34,532 bases of DNA, from positions 2,765,103-2,799,634 of the forward strand of contig BFEA01000101.1 of assembly GCA_003427395.1 (NCBI GenBank), given 5' to 3'. This document shows, one piece after another, positions 28,601 to 34,532 of this stretch. The notes under the pieces were generated by a model that made no database searches, was not told the origin of the DNA, and saw only the letters and a program-made list of their open reading frames with translations. Made by a program: the position numbers and the translations under genes. This DNA comes from Chara braunii. Lineage: Eukaryota > Streptophyta > Charophyceae > Charales > Characeae. Within the stretch, counting starts at the first letter, position 1; each line of letters begins with the position of its first letter.

Positions 28601-29311
28601 TCACGAGGTAGCTTCGGAAGATCATGGATTGAAAAAGGAGTCTTGAGGATCGGGGATATATGGAACTCAGTGGAGGGCAAGTGGATGACCTCGGTCAGGT
28701 TGAGAGATCAGCTGGGTGCAGTCTGGTTCATGGAAGAAAGACTTTTCGAGCTGATACAGGCGATCCCAGAACAATGGAGAATACTATTAAGTCCAGAAGG
28801 CATCGATCCCCCTGGCACGTGGTATTTATCACGCGAGTCGCTCACTGCCTCCTCCTTCTGGAAGCTAGTTGAGATTGGAATAGGGGGAAAAAGAGTCTTT
28901 CAACAATGGGATGGTATTAACACGGACAACCCGAGCACATTGATCCAGACCAATGAACATACACACCCGCCGTTAGGAGCAGACCTCACCCAGGTACGTG
29001 TTTGGGAAACGTGTGATGAGGAAGGAAATTGGGACTGCCAGGTCTATGCAAAGGGCCGAACCATCCAGAAACTGAAACTGGACCCAAAATTGTGGGGTTG
29101 GAAAGGGAAAGGTAACGAGGGTGAAGATCTGCCACTGCACAGATACTCAACAAAACTGGGCTATGCTTTTCAAAAGCCAAAACGCAAACCGGAGGAAGTT
29201 GCAATACGTAGATGGAGCCAGGTGATAGATAAAAGTCACCCAGAAATTGGAAAAGCACTAGCTCGGTGCTGGAAACAGTTAGAGATTGCACCGAACCCGC
29301 GACGGTGCTGA
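25624..29311 (+). pseudogene. LINE ORF2: AP-type endonuclease and reverse transcriptase, broken
   Basis: Nicks target DNA and primes reverse transcription there. Endonuclease motifs run in order: TWNVGGLG, LQESKL, AGDWNTPLD, SDHKPI, all with key residues kept. A 7-bp tandem duplication (ctacagg at 25741 and 25748) shifts the frame inside the LQE motif. A TGA at about 26443 and another near 26567, plus a frame change before 26655, break the linker. RT motifs follow: ISLLYKKGDKSEIRNW, DLEKAYDRVNW, RQGCPLAPLLF and ALADDLF (the YADD box, with Leu for Tyr). A TGA at 27156-27158 interrupts RT. A frameshift near 28220 and TGA at 28280 separate the C-terminal part (28283-29311), which has no RNase H that I can see. 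Confidence 0.9.
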
Positions 29312-29344
29312 GATATTTATAAAAAAAAAGAAGAAAAAAAAAAA

Positions 29345-29990
29345 GTGCAAAACGAAAGTGAATCTTCCACTAGAACATGGAAAGATGCAACACCACCAGG
29401 CCCCAAGGATGACACGCATAGGTAGGGAAATCTGAGAAGGAAAAACAAAAAAGAAAAAAAAGAAAAAAAATTGTGTTGTTGTCAGCACGTGTATCCTCTA
29501 GGGCCTCTGCGTTGTTGTCAGCCCGTGTATCTCGTTGGGCCCCTGTATCCCCGTTGCACAAAAAATAAATAAATCATGGCGCTGTATCTTTCCATGTTCT
29601 AGCGAAGATTCACTCTCTTTTTGCACATTTAGATCGTGGAAACTGAGAGTGAATCTTCTGCTAGAACATGGAAAGATACCGCGCCAGGAGCTTTCCTTTT
29701 TTTCTTCTTGTTTCTTTTTTTTTTTTTTCCGGAAAACGGCATGGCCCGTGTATCTCGTTGGGCCCCTGTATCCCCGTTGCACAAAAAAAATGAAATCATG
29801 GTGCTATATCTTTCCATGTTCTAGCCAAGATTCACTCTCTTTTTGCACATTTGGATCGTGGAAACTGAGAGTGAATCTTCCGCTAAAACATGGAAAGATA
29901 CAGCGCCACGAGCTTTTCCTTTTTTCTTCTTGTTTCTTGTTTTTTTTTTTGGAAAACGGCCTGGCCCTCCGACGTGGATGACTAGATTGC
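29345..29990. repeat. Tandem hairpin units of about 223 bp
   Basis: gcccgtgtatctcgttggg recurs at 29521 and 29744 (period 223), and the array continues in part to 29961. Each full unit has inverted arms: 29574-29617 with 29645-29686, and 29796-29839 with 29867-29908, around a 27-nt loop. Arms carry tatctttccatgttctag and its complement. A half unit (right arm only, 29345-29395) starts directly after the LINE tail. T-rich tracts separate units. Possibly a foldback element or satellite. Confidence 0.8.
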
Positions 29991-30252
29991 AGTTACAAAC
30001 TCTGCCCTGCGACAGCCACGCGACGGAGGAGTTTGGACTGCAGTGTAAACTTTAGAGGGGACTGGACTCCAAAACGGCAGTTTGAAACGTATTTTCAAAC
30101 TCTAACCTTGACAGTGCCCTAGTTTCTCAAAAATGGTTTTCCCCATTTTCGCAGATTTGTAGAACCTCGTTTTCTGTGAATTAATGAAAGCAAAGCATTC
30201 TCCAGATTCTGCTGTCAGCCAATGGGCAATGAGGCAGCAAATTTGTTGCCTG
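29991..30252. other. Unassigned spacer
   Basis: Nothing recognised. Sequence of mixed composition between the hairpin array and the first tRNA-like segment. Confidence 0.35.
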
Positions 30253-30335
30253 TTTTAGATAGCTCAGTGGTTAGAACACCGGTTGGAAATGCGCATTGTG
30301 GTATGAGGTTGTGGGTTCAAAACTCCACAAACTCG
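30253..30335 (+). repeat. tRNA-like segment, SINE head or tRNA pseudogene
   Basis: An A box TAGCTCAGTGG (30260-30270) and a B box GGTTCAAAACT (30314-30324), 43 nt apart, with a TGTGG/CCACA T-arm stem. The acceptor stem does not pair, so this is not a functional tRNA. A tRNA-derived SINE promoter region is the likeliest reading. Confidence 0.55.
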
Positions 30336-30559
30336 TGCATAGACACCGGCAGGGCGTTAGAATGACATACGGCTGGACACGCACTCCCCTGGGCTGACGC
30401 ATGGTACTATTACAGACGCTGCCTGCGCACCACCCAGCGGGTCAGTCCATGGGTGTTGTATGCTGGTCTAGTCTTCTCATTGGTTTCTGGTTGTTGTTGG
30501 CTTTGGTCGCTCTGATGATCTCCCCCAGTCCAGACATTACACACATTATATTCACTTCC

Positions 30560-30628
30560 CACGGTAGTACAAGTGGTAGAGCCCTCCAGTTTCAGATTGG
30601 AGGTCACAGGTTTGAGTCCAGTTCCAAA
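30560..30628 (+). repeat. Second tRNA-like segment, SINE head or tRNA pseudogene
   Basis: A box TAGTACAAGTGG (30565-30576) and B box GGTTTGAGTCC (30609-30619), with an anticodon-like stem CTCCA/TGGAG between them. No paired acceptor stem. Downstream sequence turns into acacata-rich simple repeat. Confidence 0.55.
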
Positions 30629-30639
30629 CTTTGGGGGGG

Positions 30640-30930
30640 TCCTGTCCAGATAGACCTGTCTCTACCACATACACACACATATGAGATAGTACACCAGATA
30701 GCACAATCCATACACACATACTATGCATACATATATATAGCTCAAGGTACACACACACATATATGCACAAGTGGTGGTGGTAAGAGCACCTCTCACCAGT
30801 ACTCAGTACTCACTTCGCAGATGCTCCATGGTGGGGAGCAACATACAACCATACATATAGCTCACAGGCACACATCTATGACACAAAGTACATACACACA
30901 TACACATCCATGGGGTTGGGAGAAGGTTAC
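30640..30930. repeat. Degenerate (CA/CATA) repeat region
   Basis: Alternating acacacata tracts with interspersed unique segments, one of which (atgctccatggtggggagcaa near 30822) resembles the poly(A)-proximal end of R1 (limited similarity). No gene; the 179-codon open frame across it is simple-sequence. Confidence 0.5.
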
Positions 30931-31021
30931 TATCAACTGATAATGATGATAAGCGTCTCTATGATAAGTACGCCGCCTTAAAAATACAGGTAGGGTCTGT
31001 GGTGGGAGAGTAGAGGGCGTG
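30931..31021 (+). repeat. GATGATGAT tandem repeat unit, left of solo LTR
   Basis: ctgataatgatgataagcgtctc...gataagtac...cgccttaaa...acaggtagggtctgtggtggg, then agtagagggcgtg. It equals the units at 33764-34170 and is cut at the gcgtg where the solo LTR is inserted. Confidence 0.8.
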
Positions 31022-31929
31022 TGTGACGAACCACTTCACGACCCCGTGCCACCTTTCGTACCCTTTCTTTTGCTTATATCATACCAACCCCAGGAAAACC
31101 CCGTTTTGATTTCTTGCTTTCGGGTGCCGCATTTTCCCTCTTTAAGAGCTTTTTTTTTCGACTGCTGAGTTTTGTTTTTCTTTTTGCAAAGTCGGGAAAT
31201 ATAATTTGCGTGCGCCTTAGCGAGCGCACTGGGAATTGGGCTCAGCGGTTGGGAATTCCGGGATAAGCGGAACTTCGACGTGTCCTTTCCGAATGTGTGA
31301 ATGTTCCTGGTCGCGTCGGAGAAAACTTTCGGAATTTCGTTCGGATACGAATAAGCATAGGATTTTCTTTTCCCGTGTCGCTCTTTCGCGCTTGGATATG
31401 GTGATTTCAATTTTTGAATTAGGATAGAAGCAAGTTGTAACTGTTTCGGTGCCTTTTTCTCTTTTTTTGTCGACGGCGCCGCGTATGCAGAAACTTTCTC
31501 CCCTCTGTCCCCTGTATCGCTCCTTCCTGCGCTCCCTTTCCTTCTCCCTCCTCTTTCTCTCTCCCAGGAACTGTTTCTTTCTCTCTCATCCCCCTCCCCC
31601 GTCTTCCTGGTTGCTCGCCCATTTCCCTTTCTTGATCGTCTGAATCTTGGACCCGTCTTGCGCCACCTCTCGCGCCTTTTCTCCTCTCACCCTCTGAGTC
31701 TGGCGTATGACGCCCGGTCGATCCCCTGATAACTCCCACTCGCCAATCAGGTGCGTGGATCGATAGGACCTTCCTATCGCGCGACGAATCTGATTGGTTG
31801 AACCTTGAGTTCCGAGGGATCAGCATGGCGTTCGTAGAGCACTTTTCTCGAAGTCTTCTCCTCCTGCTTCTCCTCTTACACCTCAGTTTTCCGATCGCCT
31901 TCTCCCCCTTTTATCTCCCCTGTCGCAAC

Positions 31930-31936
31930 TATAAAA
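31930..31936 (+). promoter_or_regulatory. TATA box of the solo LTR
   Basis: TATAAAA in cgcaactataaaacctgcaa, about 0.9 kb into the LTR, the same relative place as the gypsy LTR TATA box. A transcript from here would read the ORF at 32956. Confidence 0.55.
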
Positions 31937-32955
31937 CCTGCAAGCGCGTCCTCAAATCTCTCTTACGTTCTCGACTCCCAAGCCAGCTTCCGGGAAGCAG
32001 TGGCTAGGCAGAGTGTTTTGAAGCGAGTCGGAAAGTCCTGTCGGGCTGACGATAGGCTGGCCAGTTGCGCGCTGGATTGCCACGACGGATCGTGGGATCT
32101 GGGTGAGCCGTGTCGAGTTTACGACAACGGGGTGACGATCGCAGTGGTGGGAGTTAGCACGCGACGGCCGGGACCGCCGGTGCGGGTATGAGGATCGATG
32201 TTCGAAGTTGAGTTGATTGGCCTGGGGCCCTATTGGAATTAACGGCGAATGCGCCTTTGTTCTGCATTGTTATCTTTGGCGTGAGTGTACGGCGGCAATG
32301 TCGAGCTTTTCTCTCTCCAGACCTTATCATCTTCTATTTTGATTTTCTTTCCCTCGATGCTCATTCTCTCTCTCCCTCTTTCTATTTCTTTCTCTTCCTC
32401 TTTTTGAATGATGATGCGTCCGAATGATTGTCCCTCTCCCGGATGGGAATGAGTTTGCATCCTGTTTCTGTATGAAAGAACTCCTTCCGGAACTCTTCTA
32501 TTAGTTTCCTGGGCAATCCTCCTACGTAAAGACCCTGTCTTCTTGTCTTGTGAACGGTGGGTGCGTATGTACTGTGCAATGCGATCTATCCTTTCCTGTG
32601 CACATCTCATTTTCGCACCTTCCACAGTGGATGCATGCATGGAGACGTGTGATTCTTTTTTTGATTAGACGATTGTCGTCGGGATTTTGTCCAAGAATGC
32701 AAGAGTGTTTAGATCTGTAGCTCTGTTTGCACTGCGCATGCCATCTGCCTTATGCTGCACGACATCAGCAGCCGAGCCACGAGGCGGCCCTGAGAAACAA
32801 GGCACCCAGGGACCAACGTTATGTTGAACTGATCAGATCCGTAGCCATATGCGTGATCAAGCTGATCTGTGTTTGCTCTCTCTCTCTTGTGTCAAATTGG
32901 GGGGGGCACGCGCGAATCGCTTTTGTTCTTAATGACGTCTCATGATATTTTGTGA

Positions 32956-33504
32956 TTGATTGACATGTGGACTGACAAGCACCCTTCGATTGGGCGCCAG
33001 CCTCCCGTATCTCCCATCCCAACGCGACCTTTTCCTTACAGTGAGGAAAAGACACGTATATGTGAGTGGGACATACGAGAAGCTGTTGCACAAATCGGCG
33101 GGCAGTATTACTTCCCTCCGGCCAACCGCTGTTCTGGGTTCGTCGAAGCCAGGTTTGTTATTATCGATACGCACTTCCCACCTTACTCGGTATTGTTGCC
33201 ATTTAACGAGTTGATCGTCATTCCGTGGACGGCAGTAGAACCCCACTGGCCGCGCACTCTGTGCACCGCGTGTAAGCGTTTTGAGCGCTACGAATCTAGG
33301 GATTTCCACTACCGTGTGCGGAGTGAAGACAAGCATAAAGAAAGAGTCACGCGACTGAGACCCTCCACGTCAGATTCGGAATTAACCAGCGAACGACGAC
33401 GAGACTTGATACGAAAACGGGATACGCGAAGCGTGCCCAAGCCTTTCTGTTCTAAACGACGGGCTGTAGCCCGGTGGGAGGCACGACAATACTTTTTGGA
33501 TTGA
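32956..33504 (+). CDS. LTR-resident ORF of the solo LTR, 182 aa, unknown function
   Basis: Open frame inside the LTR, about 1 kb downstream of its TATA box. Core: FVIIDTHFPPY (33154-33186), then VIPWTAVEPHWPRTLCTAC (from 33217) in the same frame, then a strongly basic Arg/Lys-rich tail with an acidic Ser interruption. The gypsy LTR encodes both peptides in the same order and spacing (62 versus 63 nt) but in two frames. Conservation of Pro, Trp and Cys positions between diverged LTRs suggests a real protein. The C-x2-C pair and basic tail hint at nucleic acid binding. I know no family for it. The true start may be upstream or downstream of this ATG. Confidence 0.55.
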   Translation: MIDMWTDKHPSIGRQPPVSPIPTRPFPYSEEKTRICEWDIREAVAQIGGQYYFPPANRCSGFVEARFVIIDTHFPPYSVLLPFNELIVIPWTAVEPHWPRTLCTACKRFERYESRDFHYRVRSEDKHKERVTRLRPSTSDSELTSERRRDLIRKRDTRSVPKPFCSKRRAVARWEARQYFLD

Positions 33505-33741
33505 ATTTGGATCTTTCCCTCTCCTCCCGCCTTGCCCGCGCACGCATTCCGCGACGCGCGAAAACAATCGACTCGCTCCATCGGACCAACACGGGGGATT
33601 TCAGTTCCGTATGTGTCCCCACACTCAATTTCCAAAAATCCTTGGCACACCCTATCTTGCTGTTTTTCTGGGCCTGTTTTCCGCACAGCTAACACTCCGA
33701 ACGGAAGACAGCACAGGGCGTGAGGTTGCGCGTCACACGTG

Positions 33742-33878
33742 AGTCACTTGTTGGTCTGGTGGGTTCTAACTGGTGATGATGATAGCCATCTCGATGATAA
33801 GTACCCCGCATTAAATATACAGCTAGGTCTGTGGTGGGAGAGTAGAGGGCGTGAGTTACTAGTTGGTCAACTTAGGGG

Positions 33879-33935
<57 letters not shown>

Positions 33936-34170
33936 TACATAAGGGCTGGGTGGAGGTCACGATCATCTGATAATGATGATCGGCGTCTCGATGATAAGTA
34001 ACCCGCCTTAAATATACAGCTAGGGTCTGTGGTGGAAGAGTAGAGGCCATGAGTCACTGGTTGGCTTGGTTGGCTCCAACTGGTGATGATGATAGGCGTC
34101 TCGATGATAAGTACCCCGCCTTAAATATATAGTGTGGTGGGAAAGAGTAGAGGGCGTGAGTTACTAGTTG
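33742..34170 (+). repeat. GATGATGAT tandem repeat array with (CA)n
   Basis: Three units sharing tgatgatgat, ggcgtctcgatgataagtac, ccgccttaaatatac, tctgtggtggga and gagtagagggcgtgagt, starting near 33770, 33970 and 34085. A (CA)25 tract (33880-33928) sits in the first spacer. The fourth unit is at 30931-31021, displaced by the solo LTR. Confidence 0.85.
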
Positions 34171-34532
34171 GTCAATTTAGGGCCCTATAGGTGATTGCTT
34201 GAGCCTGGCGTCCGAAGTACCTGTACGACGAGGCTCGTTCGACTATGCTTCAACTAGGGCTGGGTCCCGAGCCCTGGTGCCTGTCACTGCTGTTCGGTCC
34301 AAGTTCCCCTCGATACTGGTAGGGTGATGGTCCTGAGGGGTGGTCACACTGAGGAAGGATAGTAGGGATAGGGGATGCGCTAGGAGTATTGACGTGAGGA
34401 TGGGATGGGTGATGGCCTCGCCTCCTCAGAGCGACCACGGCTGACCGCTTCCAGGCGATCAATGTGTGCCTAGTAACTGGCCTCTACAACACCCGGGACT
34501 TTATAAAGAAAAAAAAAAAAAGAAAAAAAAAA
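34171..34532 (+). repeat. R2 family repeat, copy 2, running off the end
   Basis: Matches 1965-2310: gaagtacctg, gaggctcg, ctatgcttcaa, agggctg, cctggtgcct, gaaggatagta and the terminal cctctacaacacccgggac followed by an A-rich tail reaching the window end. Together with copy 1 it defines the 3' end of a plus-strand retroposon family. Confidence 0.55.

Larger units (their letters stand above)
23131..29344 (+). mobile_element. LINE non-LTR retrotransposon, near full length, inactive
   Basis: Two ORFs in the LINE order (CCHC protein, then endonuclease and reverse transcriptase) followed by a short 3' UTR and an A-rich tail (29321-29344). ORF1 and ORF2 overlap by 14 bp. The start is set only by the lack of other features; no target duplication was identified. 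ORF2 is broken in at least five places. Confidence 0.85.
31022..33737 (+). mobile_element. Solo LTR related to the gypsy LTR
   Basis: Begins TGTGACGAACC and ends GGGCGTGAGGTTGCGCGTCACA, the same ends as the gypsy LTR (TGTGACGAACC; GGGCGTGAGGTTGGGCGTCAC). Sub-terminal sequence is also shared (ccaaaaatccttggcacacc). It is flanked by cgtg at 31018-31021 and 33738-33741; removing it and one cgtg restores the host repeat (agagggcgtgagtcac, compare agagggcgtgagttac at 33844). No internal gypsy genes lie beside it, so it is the product of LTR-LTR recombination. Overall divergence from the gypsy LTR is high, so it belongs to a related family. Confidence 0.9.

Noticed and set aside
29521-29960. CRISPR-like array
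   Set aside because: The repeats are 223 bp with internal hairpins and T-rich spacers in eukaryotic DNA; nothing resembles a CRISPR locus.
30253-30628. Functional tRNA genes
   Set aside because: Neither tRNA-like segment has a paired acceptor stem; they are better read as SINE heads or pseudogenes.
31036-31826. Minus-strand frames of 124 and 135 codons inside the solo LTR
   Set aside because: Antisense to the LTR transcript, Arg/Glu/Gly-rich from polypyrimidine DNA, with no counterpart in the gypsy LTR that I can find.

Overview
This window is eukaryotic, non-coding-rich DNA made almost entirely of transposable elements, their remnants and microsatellites. I see no convincing host gene. Plant-type features (a Ty3/gypsy element primed by initiator tRNA-Met, a plant-style LINE with a CCHC ORF1, a hAT-type MITE, hammerhead ribozyme sequence) point to a plant or a streptophyte alga. 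The style of the LINE and gypsy proteins reminds me of charophyte algae such as Chara, but that is recognition, not proof. One ambiguous base (N) lies at 18728.

Layout. 1-600: three copies of a unit stuffed with CT/GA/GT microsatellite. 796-4141: copies of a poly(A)-tailed repeat family (called R1 here, minus strand) and one copy of a second family (R2, plus strand). 4142-17531: a Ty3/gypsy LTR retrotransposon on the minus strand, inserted into an R1 copy that resumes at 17532. In its own direction it reads: 5' LTR (15065-17531), initiator-Met PBS, broken gag, protease, broken RT/RNase H, an integrase ORF carrying an N-terminal PHD-like finger, two further ORFs joined by ATGA stop/start overlaps, then the 3' LTR (4142-6629). 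17640-20950: degenerate repeats, poly(A)/poly(T) tracts and elements with CACCCGAA inverted ends. 20954-21916: foldback DNA, including a 230-bp perfect palindrome whose arms carry a hammerhead ribozyme core. 21929-22671: a hAT-like MITE with 8-bp target duplication. About 23130-29344: a LINE with an intact ORF1 and an ORF2 (endonuclease plus RT) broken by frameshifts and stops. 29345-29990: tandem hairpin units. 30240-30640: two tRNA-like SINE heads. 31022-33737: a solo LTR related to the gypsy LTR, inserted in a tandem repeat that resumes at 33738. 34170-34532: a second R2 copy running off the end.

The most unusual points are: (1) an ORF lying inside the LTRs, downstream of the LTR TATA box, with a conserved peptide core shared between the gypsy LTRs and the diverged solo LTR; (2) a gypsy pol with a PHD-like finger and two serial ATGA-coupled extra ORFs; (3) a hammerhead ribozyme embedded in a perfect palindrome array. 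All gypsy and LINE copies here look incapable of autonomous movement because of frameshifts, stops and lost catalytic residues.
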